Shown here one piece after another: positions 1 through 9,900 of a stretch of DNA of 64,000 nucleotides. The stretch spans positions 5,547,481 to 5,611,480 of the forward strand of contig CP099844.1 of NCBI GenBank assembly GCA_030062745.1, given 5' to 3'. How positions within the stretch are numbered: position 1 is the first letter of the stretch; the number at the start of each line of letters is the position of its first letter. The translations under genes were made by a program, and so were the position numbers. The notes below the pieces were generated by a model. The model saw only the letters and a list, made by a program, of their open reading frames with translations. It made no database searches and had not been told where the DNA came from. This DNA is from Capitulum mitella (lineage: Eukaryota > Arthropoda > Thecostraca > Pollicipedomorpha > Pollicipedidae).

Positions 1-719
1 GAACCCACAACTTTGCAATTATGAGTCAAAAACTCTATCTGCTAAGCTAATGAAAATGACTCAGTTTGGGATTTTGAGAGCTTGAATTTAATTTGGACCC
101 AGATCCAGTGCATTTTTGTTTAAGGGAATTGACACAGGTTGGGTTCAGTCACAAGTTGTAAATTGAATTTGGGTCCAGGGCATTGTTGGAAAAAACTTGT
201 TTTCTGGTGTCAAGGAGCACCAAAAAAAAATTATATTTCAAGAAAAATATTGTCCTCCAAAATGGTCATTTGCCTCCCCGAAAAGATATGGTATTCCTAC
301 TCAACCAGAGTTTGAAGTTGCCCAGCGTCCCCCTGGTTGATGGGGGTGGGGTATTTACCATCCATACTCAGCTGCTGAAGTACATTCCAAACCCAAGGCC
401 AGCCACCTTCCACCCCCCAAGTCAATGACTACCACATAGAATCTGGAAACTGATTTGCCCCCCCCCAAACAGATCCACAGGATCTGCCCCTGCTGGCCAC
501 ATATGGTTGCAAAGCACCTAGTTAGTCCATGTTTCTCACATAAATGCATGACATTTTCCACTCCCAAAGAGAATTTTTATTCCAACACCAGGAAGAAAAA
601 CCAGGTTTCCAACACTGGTGCTAAGCAAAGCACAGCAGTGGTCTGTGCAAAACGTTCTGAAGACTAACCTACAAAAATTGGCCTGCCCTTACATCTTCAT
701 GACAGAGAAGGCCCAGCCA
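1..719. other. No gene recognised; AT-rich flank
   Basis: Short open frames here are random or low-complexity. There is a C-rich tract near 459-468. No splice-bounded coding sequence or repeat family was recognised. Confidence 0.4.
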
Positions 720-1430
720 AAATTTTGGAGTAAGGTGTGGTGACGTAACACTGAGCGCATACAGTAGTGCCAAAATTCTGGGCATTGTTTTGGACAGTAA
801 TTTTAATTTTGAGAAGCATATTTCTGCAATGATGCAGGATTGCCATGCATTGTTGTCTTGCCCTCCCAAACTCTCATGCTGGCTACCAGAAGAAGTGAAA
901 AAATTCCTCAACTGGAATTTTTTCACTTCTTGTGGTTAAAGCATTACTTAGGAAAGCATTAGCTTTCCCACACATTTTGTATGGTACCACAGTTTAGGCT
1001 TGTTTTTACATGAGACATTGTGTGTTGACACCAGGATTATTAAATGATATAGACATCAGGCCAGGAGCATGTAACACCTGTCTTGAGTGAGCTTAAATGG
1101 CCAAAAATTGATCAGCTTGTTGCTGAGCTGGACTTAGCCATGGTGCATCATATACTTCACAATTTGCACACACCTGACTACCTGGAAAATTTCTTATACC
1201 ATGAGAATATGTCTGTTAGTAAAACCTGAAGTTTGGTAGCAGGACTGTTGCATATGCCTTGAGTCTGTACAAAGGCACAGAACATGCCAGATGATCTCTT
1301 AGGTTTTGTGCAACTGCGCAGTGGATCAAGGTGCTGGATGAAGTACAGCATGCCAGCATAGTGGCAGGGTTTTGCCTGTGGATGCAAAAGTGGATGGGAT
1401 TGAACTGCTAGATATGGTGGAAACAATTGT
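720..1430 (+). mobile_element. Degraded non-LTR retrotransposon (LINE) 3' ORF fragment
   Basis: Conceptual translation with several stops and frame changes resembles the C-terminal part of jockey/CR1-type reverse transcriptase ORFs. A stretch near 755-840 reads SAKILGIVLDSNFNFEKHIS, matching the family block 'lGv.lD..l.f..Hi', followed by a 'LP.EV' equivalent near 885. Further on, 'LKWPKIDQLV' (near 1090) and 'HILHNLHTPDYL' (near 1150) match the thumb/C-terminal 'LkWLp...R..y' and 'h.ihgl.P.YL' blocks. No intact frame remains, so the copy is dead. Family assignment is by recognised motif order only; a protein search would be needed to name the clade. Confidence 0.5.
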
Positions 1431-2557
1431 CTCTTGAGCTGAAATTTTCTTTTATTGCTAAAACTTTTACATTGTATTCTTTATATTGTGTACCTTTAAT
1501 ATTTTACATGTTAGTACATTGTGTGTAAAATGACTCGTAACCTGAAAACCATATCTTTCGGATGGCATACCAAACATTAATGTTTATGATGGTGATGATG
1601 TTTGTGGAATGCGGCAGAATAGTTTGATTTTTCCATGTTTTGCTAAACGAGATGGCTGTATTGACTTTCACAAGTTTCTTTGGTGTCTTTTTGATGTGTG
1701 GGCTGTCACTTTTAAGACCAGTGTAAAAGGCACAAAAGCTTAAGAAGCAAAAAACCCAAGGGGGATGGATTCGCCCCCCCCCCCCCGTCGGAAATATGGT
1801 TAACATCAAGAAAGTTTAAACTGTGAAAGAATAGCGAACATTAGAAGCAGTCTTTGTTTTGGAAAAACTGCCATGTGAAATATTCATTTCATGTAACTAT
1901 GCTCAAAGACTGCCTCCTACAGAAGACTACTTAAAAAGGCTATGAATGATGGAAACTTGGCCAAGTAAACATTGAGGAGAATTGGCTGGGTTTTGGTTTT
2001 TGCTATTAGCCATGTGTCTAATAGCCAAAACCCAGCTGGTCCTTCTCAGGACCATTTAACACTAGAAAAATCAACACCTGCTGACAACCAGAGAACTAAC
2101 TGGCCGAAACGTTGTGTAAATGATAACACGCAAGACAAAGACGAAGGTCCGAAAAAAATTCATCTGTGGTACGAATACCTCAATTACTCTGCATAACTCT
2201 GAACCTTGCCTTTTTATCTTTACCAAAAAATCTTACCTTTTAGCCATCTTTAGATATGTCAGCACTCATTAGCATTGCTGAGCATTTTAAAGAGGGTTGA
2301 ATTAGGGTGAAAAAATGGTGGGCGGAGATCAGACACGCAGAGGACGGAATTAGAAAAATCGGCTAAACCTCTGGATGGAAGGGTGCAAAATTAGCATCTT
2401 TTCATGTGTCATATGGCTCTCGTTTCGCCATCTTTTGCACGAACGCAATGAAAGCTTAGACATGAACCATAGGTCTCTCAGGAGACCTTTGATTCCTGTC
2501 TAGAAACGTCTAGGTCCTACAAACGTTGAGTACTTCCTTAATGAAAATATCGACATG
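1431..2557. other. Intergenic, transposon debris
   Basis: Contains a 'ggggatggattcg' + poly-C block (about 1760-1790) that resembles a block near 4995-5030, and a sequence at 2071-2125 reminiscent of the conserved 'ggccgaaacgttg' end of Penelope-like elements. No gene recognised. Confidence 0.35.
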
Positions 2558-2565
2558 CATATCAG
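2558..2565. repeat. Left 8-bp target-site duplication of hAT element
   Basis: CATATCAG at 2558-2565 is repeated exactly at 6224-6231. Eight-base duplications are the hallmark of hAT insertion. Confidence 0.85.
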
Positions 2566-2570
2566 CATAG

Positions 2571-2745
2571 GTGGGCACTGGTCCGTTACTCCGTTACTCC
2601 GTTACTAACGAAGTTACTTTTTTGAGTAACGGAGTAACGGACCCGTTACTTTTATTTTACTGTAACGGACTGAGTAACGGAAGTTACTTTTGTGGTCCGT
2701 TACTCCGTTACTTTTTGGTCCGTTACTCCGTTACTCCGTTACTTT
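2571..2745. repeat. hAT left subterminal repeat array
   Basis: Tandem and inverted copies of 'GTTACTCCGTTACT' / 'AGTAACGGAGTAACGG'. The same motif recurs in opposite orientation at 6084-6212, inside the right end of the same element. Likely transposase-binding sites by family analogy. Confidence 0.75.
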
Positions 2746-3285
2746 TTAAACTCCTTATAGACAACGCCCGGCTTTATTTGCATCGGCACACCCATTGGCT
2801 ACTTGAATAGCCAACACCCAATAGCGTGCGGCGATACAAGCGCGGCTGGGCGCGCACTCAGCTGACAATCGCGGAGTCGACTTGTTGACAATATTCGTCA
2901 GCTGATAAACGTTGACGGCAAGCTGGCGGCAATGGTTCAGTGTAAAGGCCAGCTGACTTTGGTCTCTTTTGGGACAAAAGTATTAAATTATGCGTAAGTT
3001 TGATATGACTTAAAATGAGAAATTAACCAGTCGTCATTTTTCAGGCTAAAAGATACCAAAGTTATTGTCATTTATACTGCATCAGCCAGCTGACGGCAGT
3101 TTTCAATGTTGTCTCAAGTCAGTCACGGATTGCTTACCTCCGCCACACGGTTCCCCGCCAAGATCACTCAAGGCTGTTGAGCACATGATTACTGCCGCCA
3201 TGGCCTTGGATCTGTGATGTCCATGGGGCGATGGAGTGGTGACTGATTCTTGACTGGCCTGAAATTTTAACTACCTGACACTAAA

Positions 3286-3547
3286 ATGTCCCATCAAGGT
3301 GTCTTTACGCCGCCACTGGAGGTCGAAAACTTTTACTCCAAGTCCGACGGTGCCTCAGCTTCGGAGGCAGAAGACGAGCCCGGTCTGGGTCATCCATGGC
3401 CACATCTAGAAACGTACTTTCAGTTTAAGGAGGGAAAAAACGTCATTTTTACGTATGTCCTGTGCCGACCGAAAGAAAGAGTCACAAGAGTAGCCTTTCA
3501 AACTAAAGGCACATATCAAGAGGAAGCATTATTTACGGTATTTCCAG
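3286..3547 (+). pseudogene. hAT transposase N-terminal exon remnant (BED-finger-like)
   Basis: An ATG-started frame runs from 3286 to a good donor (TTTCCAG|GTGAGA, cut after 3547). Around residues 34-65 it contains 'HPWPHLETYFQF' followed by 'VLCRPKERVTR', the arrangement of the BED zinc finger found at the N terminus of many hAT transposases (aromatic W..hF, then a C..C pair). Here the second Cys of the C..C pair is not conserved, so the finger is probably broken. No downstream transposase exon was recognised inside the element. It could be a captured or relic exon of the autonomous parent element. Confidence 0.45.
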
Positions 3548-3970
3548 GTGAGAACAGAATGTGCACAATAAGTTGTCAGTAGTGAAGCATAATTATGAAG
3601 CTTGTCGACTATTGCTTGGACTATTTGCCTTAACCATATTCTCTGCAGGCAGTGAGATTCACATTACCTGGGGGGCAGATCTACGGTAATCTACCTTTCG
3701 GCCGACGCTTACGCGTAATTTTTGGAGACGCGGAAGTGGCAACACAAGTTGTGTGAACAATTAAGCCCATTCAGGTATTTTTCTAAGCACTGGCCTCTAC
3801 TGGGTTTGTAAACTGAATTGGTTAGGTAACTCTTGAATTTTGATTCAGTTGACACATGTTTGCCTTCAGCCGATACGAGCTAACCAAACCAAAAAACAGG
3901 CAGATTGAACCTAACAAAAAATTAGTTTTACATGCCCATCTAGGGCAATCCCTGCAACCATGCAGCAGGT

Positions 3971-3990
3971 TTTAGGTTAGGTTAGGTTAA
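3971..3990. repeat. Short TTAGG run
   Basis: About three tandem TTAGG units. TTAGG is the arthropod telomere repeat; a run this short is weak taxonomic support only. Confidence 0.3.
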
Positions 3991-6083
3991 ATCATTTTTA
4001 GCTTGGAGGACAGGCTACATGGTCCATGCGATTCGTGTTACCACTTCTGCGTTCCCGAAAAAAAATATCAACTGGCCGAAACACCTTTCGGCTGACACAT
4101 TATTTTTTGTAGACGCAGAAGTGAGGACCCAAACTCAAACATGATATGAGCCGTTGCCACTTTTGCACCTTCGAAAAATATGCATTGGCCGAAAGGTGAA
4201 GATTACCAATTCTGCCCCCTCTCCTCCCCGCCCTCCCAGAGATCTCGAGATTCATTCGTCCAATGTTGATGGGATGAATGCCATTTAATATGTTTCAACG
4301 AGATCTCCAATTCCGGACCCCAAAAACTCAAAAATTGCGAAAATAGGACGTGGGGCAAACAAACCCCAAAATTTGGGGATTTTTGAAAGGTCACTGCGGC
4401 CGTGTTTACCAACCAATTTTCATGGGAATAACACGGTTCAGCTTGTAATGTCAAGTCTTTTATATACCGAAAGCTGAAATTTAAAATACAAAACCATAGG
4501 CAGTTCCAGGGAGGGCAAGAAGGGTGATTTTTGAAATAAGAAATTTCCTTTGTTTTTGTTTGTTTTGGGTGATATAAACATCAGATGTACAACTAGCAAG
4601 CCAGTTTAAGTTTATATATAGCGCAGAGGTGGATCCAGGTAAACAAAATTGGGAGGGCACCATAAGCACAATAGTGTGCTCCCCCATTTTTTCAGTACCT
4701 GGGTGTGCGTTCGCCTGAAAATGTGTGTGCATACGCATTGTTTAGGATGTGTATGACTTTATAAATCAGTCAGTGATCTTTATTTCTACTCAAAATGTCA
4801 CGATAGTGAACCGCACAACTTTGCAGCTTCACGTACAGCACATTACCGCCGAAAACGGGGCTTGGAACCGCCTCTTCGGGACCGATTTTTTTTTAAATGT
4901 TGACAAAACACGTGTGTATCAATTCCATGAAATGCCAGAAAATCTTGTGGCGCTGCGGCAAACAGTGTGGGAGCGACAAGCAAAAAGACACGGGTAGCAG
5001 AATCTGCCCCCCCCACAGGGAATAGGGTTAAATGAAGTGTTCTTAACCCTTCTCCGGCCGGGCTCAGAATGCCCTTTGCCCGGCCGGAGGTGGGGGGCGC
5101 GGATTTCCGCACCTCCCAGGATCTCGGCTCCCATATATCGCACGGAAAAAGGAAAACACCGGCGGGAAGGTTTTGTCAAACTGAGACGAAAACATTAAAG
5201 AGTTTTGACCTCAGATCAATTTTGAGGCCACCAGACGCCATGAAAGGTCAAAACACGTCCTTGAAATTAGGTAAATAGACACAATACCTTGTCCCTAAAA
5301 AGCTGAACTTAAGCGACATATACTGAACCGTAAGACAATAGCGAATCCATTGATATCAATTTTGGCTTTTCACAGGGGTCAGGTCAGGTCACGTCATCGT
5401 CCCAAAATGTTCCACTTGTGAACGGCTAACATCCTCCGTTGCATCTTACTTATGACCATGTTTTTATAGCTAATTTGTCTTTTCAAGGGTGCTGAAGAGG
5501 TACTAAAGCACCTTTTTTAGTCTTTTATTTCACAATAATAAAATCCATATCAGTCACGTTTTTTTGAGTCCTTCGTCGTTTGGTATTAAAAAAACGCCAG
5601 GGGTATCAGGAATCTTACCTCCACGCACGCGCTCGTACACAAACTAATACACACACATAATTTCAAAACAAAACAGGAAGTTCGCGAGATCGAAACGAGC
5701 TCTGTACGGAGACCATTATGTTCAGGGCGGATACTTCGAGAGGCATTGTTGATCAAACCCAGTCGATAGATGTCCGCTGTTCGTCGCATTTTGCATGCGT
5801 CCGCTCTAGCGCCGGTTGTTCCCGCTCCGTCGGCGCCACGGGCAATGAAAGGAATTCGTTGGTTTGAACACTGTGACTAACACAGTGGTAGAATACCCGC
5901 CGCGGCTGTTGTCCCGGCGCCGCCGACTCTACAACGGCTGGTGAGGGCAGTGGGCAGCTAGCGGAGTGTTTGGGGTAAGCGCTTTTTGTTTCTTCCCTTT
6001 GTATATGGAATGCGTTTTACAACCACAAAGCAGCATAAAAGACTTAAAACCCGCGTTCGCTCGGTTTTCACTGCATTTCAAAA

Positions 6084-6212
6084 GTAACGGAATAACGGAG
6101 TAACGGTAACTTCCGTTACTTTTTAAGGCAGAGTAACGGAGTAACGAGTAACGGACTGGCTTTTTTGAGTAACGGAGTAACGAGTAACGAAGTTACATTT
6201 TTTAGTAACGAT
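6084..6212. repeat. hAT right subterminal repeat array
   Basis: Repeated 'GTAACGGAGTAACG' motifs, opposite in orientation to the array at 2571-2745, just inside the right terminal inverted repeat. Confidence 0.75.
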
Positions 6213-6231
6213 GCCCACCTATGCATATCAG

Positions 6232-6440
6232 TTACTGAAATTGGCTAATGCGTATAATGTCCTGGTTGCGTTACATTCAGGTATTTGTGAACGCCATATG
6301 GTCCTTAAATTAGAGCGCCCCCAACCTTTGGTCGTGAACCAATCGTATCCTTATATCATTCAGTTATTGTATGCTTTACTTTGTTTATCTGTGCTAGACC
6401 TGTCCGTTGACGAGACTGGCCTCCGCTGGTCACGTGCCTT
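6232..6440. other. Interval between hAT element and PDPR exon 1 region
   Basis: No TATA box, CpG island or upstream exon was recognised. It probably belongs to the PDPR 5' flank or a 5' UTR intron, since exon 1 appears to begin at a splice acceptor. Confidence 0.3.
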
Positions 6441-6451
6441 GACCTGTGTGT

Positions 6452-6728
6452 CCACAGGTGTCAGCCAGCAGCAGGATGTCGGCTCCTATCCTGCCTCGGC
6501 TGAGCGGCCTGTTGCGGTCTGGACTGTGGTCTGTGTATTGGCGGGTGGTCTGTCCCTGGACTGAAGTCTGTTTGTTGGCAGGTGGTATGGTCTGGACTGT
6601 GGTCTGTGTGTCAGCAGATGGTCTGCTCTGGACTGAGGTCTGTGTGCTGGCAGATGGTCTGGTCTGGACTGGTCTGTGTGTCAGCAGATGGTTGGTCTGG
6701 ACTGAGGTCTGTGTGTCAGCAGGTGTCA
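6452..6728. repeat. Tandem repeats at PDPR exon 1, with duplicated exon start and ATG
   Basis: A first copy of the exon 1 start (acceptor CCACAG, leader 'gtgtcagccagcagcagg', ATG at 6476, then about 45 near-identical bases) is followed by about six imperfect units of 31-41 bp built from 'gtctggactgaggtctg' and 'tgtgtgtcagcag'. The last unit ends in the acceptor of the real exon 1. Each unit carries a CAG that resembles a 3' splice site. Confidence 0.8.
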
Positions 6729-6740
6729 GCCGGCAGCAGG

Positions 6741-6964
6741 ATGTCGGCTCCTGTCCTGCCTCTGCTGGGCGGCCTGGCGCGGTCGGCCCGCAGTCCGGTC
6801 TGGACGGCCGTGCGGTGGTACCATCCGCCGGCCGACCCGGCGCCCACCCTGCCGGATCAGACCGACACAGTCATCTGCGGTGGCGGCATTCTGGGCACCT
6901 CGATCCTGTACCACCTGGCCGAGCAGGGACTGGGTCCCAGCACCGTACTGCTCGACCTGGGACA
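6741..6964 (+). CDS. PDPR: PDPR coding exon 1
   Basis: Codes residues 1-74 plus two bases. Contains the Arg-rich, acid-poor mitochondrial presequence and the dinucleotide-binding motif VICGGGILG. The donor is GGGACA|GTAAGT. The acceptor upstream (GTCAGCAG) implies that the 5' UTR is split by an intron. Confidence 0.93.
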
Positions 6965-9900
6965 GTAAGTATGGAGGGACACTGCTCGCTGGCCGGTTAA
7001 GTGGGTACTGCTGTTAGTCCTCTCAAAGTTAACATTTCTTCAGTGTAACTCACAGGCATTGGGATGTTCTCGTATAAAATTGATAATGCCAGCTCTTTCT
7101 CGTTATTTTAAGTGTCATGGAGTCGGAGATTTTCGTGCAAAATTGATAGTACCAGGTAGTCAGTAATCGTTTGTCTTTTCAAGTCTAAACGAGGTTGATA
7201 AAAGGAAAATTGATCATCTGTGCTGTGAAGCATTTCAGTAGAATCCGCCTCTGTAGTCGTTCGAGGTTTAATTGTCCAACAGAAATGATACGTTTTCTGC
7301 CAGTTATAGTAGAATGTGTTTTTTTTGTTGCAGCAGAACAAAATGCTAAAATTTGTGATCATGGAGGCAGTCCTAGATACATAGGAGCACTGCATGTTAT
7401 GTCCTCGGTCTTCTTTTTTCCCAGCGATCGTGCCTTCTCCCTCTCCCTTAAAAATGTGTCATTTCCAAATGGAAACGATTCCTTGTGCATTGGTTTTCCT
7501 TCATTGAAGACAGAATGCCAGTGAGATGTTTGAAGAGCAGTGCAGCATTCGTGTTCGATTCAGTTGCCGTTGTGACAACCGCTGTGGCGCGCCTCCAGGC
7601 TGGGCAGCGAGATTCAGTTGCCGTTGTGACAGCCGCTGTGGCGCGCCTCCAGGCTGGGCAGCGGCATCACCGGACTGGCGGCCGGCATCGTCTCGATGAA
7701 CCAGCTGCACCGCGCCCAGTGCAAGCTGGTGCGCAAGAGCCAGGTGCTGTTCCGCCAGCTGACCGCCGCCGGCCACGACGTCGGCCTGGAGGAGTGCGGC
7801 AGCCTGCACCTGGCGCGGAACTGGGAGCGGCTGCAGCAGTACCACCGGCTGGCCGCGCTCTCCGAGTGAGGACGGCCGTGTGGCGGCTCTCTGGGAGTCT
7901 CACTGTACGGGCCGCTCCCTCAGAGAACCACGGCACGGTCGCCCTCGTAGAGTGAATACCATTACCACAACGTGGTAGCTCCCTCTGAGTGAGCGTCCCG
8001 CGTGTGTGAATATCGGAGTGTGAGTACAGTCGTGGTTGAGTTCTGTGTGTGACCGTAGCACGTTTAGGTTAAGAACCACCGTGCTCGTGTAGTGAATCAC
8101 GGGTTTTCCATGCGGGCTTTCTTCGCTGCCGCGTCTCGAATATCGCCAGTTGTGTCTCTCCGGAACAGCTTCCTCTTTCAGAAGCAGCTGTGATGAGCGG
8201 GAGCGTTGCGACGACCTAGTATAGACTCGACCTTTGACGATGGCCCGTGCGCAACGCCGGATCGGTATTCTCGATCAGTAGACGGTAGATCGGTAAACTC
8301 ATATCAGATAGACTAACCACCGATATCTCAGATAAGTGGTTTCCGTTGCAAACCGCCGTCTGCCAAGTACGTGGCCAATACCTTGGTTCTGAAATTTCGT
8401 TTGGCGGTGACCCCGCCCTGCGCCACATTGAGCACTGGTTTGGTACCACGTGGCTCCCCGGCCGTGCCCCTCCGACACCTGACCGTGGCGCCGCCGCCAG
8501 GTCGCTCAGCACCGAGTTCCGCATCCTGACGCCGGACGAGGTGCACCGCCAGTGTCCGCTGCTGAGGACGACCGACCTGAAGGGCGGCCTCTGGATCCCG
8601 TCAGACGTGGCCGCCAGCCCGCTGAAGCTGACGCAGACGCTGGCCGGCCTGGCGCAGCAGAAGGGTGAGCCGGCACCCCGCCCGCCCGTCCGCCCGGACG
8701 AGGGCGGCAGCGCGGCCGAGCGGGAAACGGATCTGTCGTGCCGGCAGACTGGCTGCGAGCTGTACTGGATTCTCCTGAAGGGGACGGGGGCATTCAACTC
8801 CTTTTTGAATAGTTATGTGAGGAAAGGTATTGGCTCATAAAAATTTCAGAAACCGAGGCTTTGTACGCGGCGTTTAATGGCAACGCGTTTGTATTTAAAG
8901 AGAAATGCGAAAATTGCTGCTACGAGGCTGGTGCATTCATCCGTTAACGAAGACGCGCGTGCTATTAATGCAGTGAGAGGTCACATGAGTCCATAGGTTT
9001 TGCCATTGACGACCCCGTGCCGTTACACCGGCATGGGCCACGATCCTAGGAGCGGTTGCGGGTGCGGTGGGTGTTGACATGTCACCGTGCCGTTACACCG
9101 GCAGGGGCCACGATCCTGGAGCGGTTGCGGGTGCGGTGGGTGTTGACATGACTGCGCCGTTACACCGGCAGGGGCCACGATCCTGGAGCGGGTGCGGGTG
9201 CGGTGGGTGTTGACATGACTGCGCCGTTACACCGGCAGGGGCCACGATCCTGGAGCGGGTGCGGGTGCGGTGGGTGTTGACATGACTGCGCCGTTACACC
9301 GGCAGGGGCCACGATCCTGGAGCGGGTGCGGGTACAGCGGGTCCTGACCGACGGCCGCCGCGTGACCGGCGTGGAGACGGACATCGGCACCGTCAACTGC
9401 AACCGCTTTGTCAACGTGGCCGGCTACTGGTCCCACGACCTGGGCAAGCTCAGCTCGCCGTTGGTGAAGGTGAGCGTTCGGCGGCCGGCCGGCTCCCGTA
9501 CGGACCCCAGCCGGCCGCCGAATGGGCCCAGGGAGATTGTCGTCCTGCCGGCGGCCCGTTTCCGGCTGTAATCGCTGGAAGTTGTTAGCACGATGGTCTC
9601 TTCGTGAAAAATCGTCATCAGGAGACCTGCCGCAATGCGTGCGAGTTGTTCTACCACCTTCCAGGCAGCATTAGATGTTTGATGCTCCCTTGTGGACGCC
9701 CGGATATTTTCAGATTTCCTGCCGTCTAATTGGTGGCTGGAGCTCATATCGATGCTGGGGGCAGTCGGCCGGACGCGCTGGTGTCTGACCGTTCCGCTCT
9801 CCCTCCGTCTCTGACGGCCCGGTCCTGTGCCGTGACCCCGCCGGGACCAGCGGGCCGCTCCGACCTCTGCCCGCGTCTGACCGCTCTGCCCGCCAGGTGC

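Larger units (their letters stand above)
2566..6223. mobile_element. hAT-superfamily DNA transposon, internally deleted, 3.66 kb
   Basis: The element begins CATAGGTGGGCA and ends with its exact reverse complement TGCCCACCTATG, flanked by identical 8-bp duplications CATATCAG. Both ends carry subterminal arrays of the GTAACGGAGTAACGG motif (about 2581-2745 and 6084-6212), pointing inward in opposite orientations, as is usual for transposase-binding regions of hAT elements. The interior holds one transposase-like first exon (3286-3547) but I cannot find the catalytic core, so it is likely non-autonomous. Other debris is nested inside, e.g. a 'ggtggatccagg' block near 4628 and a poly-C block near 5010. 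The element ends only about 220 bp upstream of the PDPR exon 1 repeats. Confidence 0.85.
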
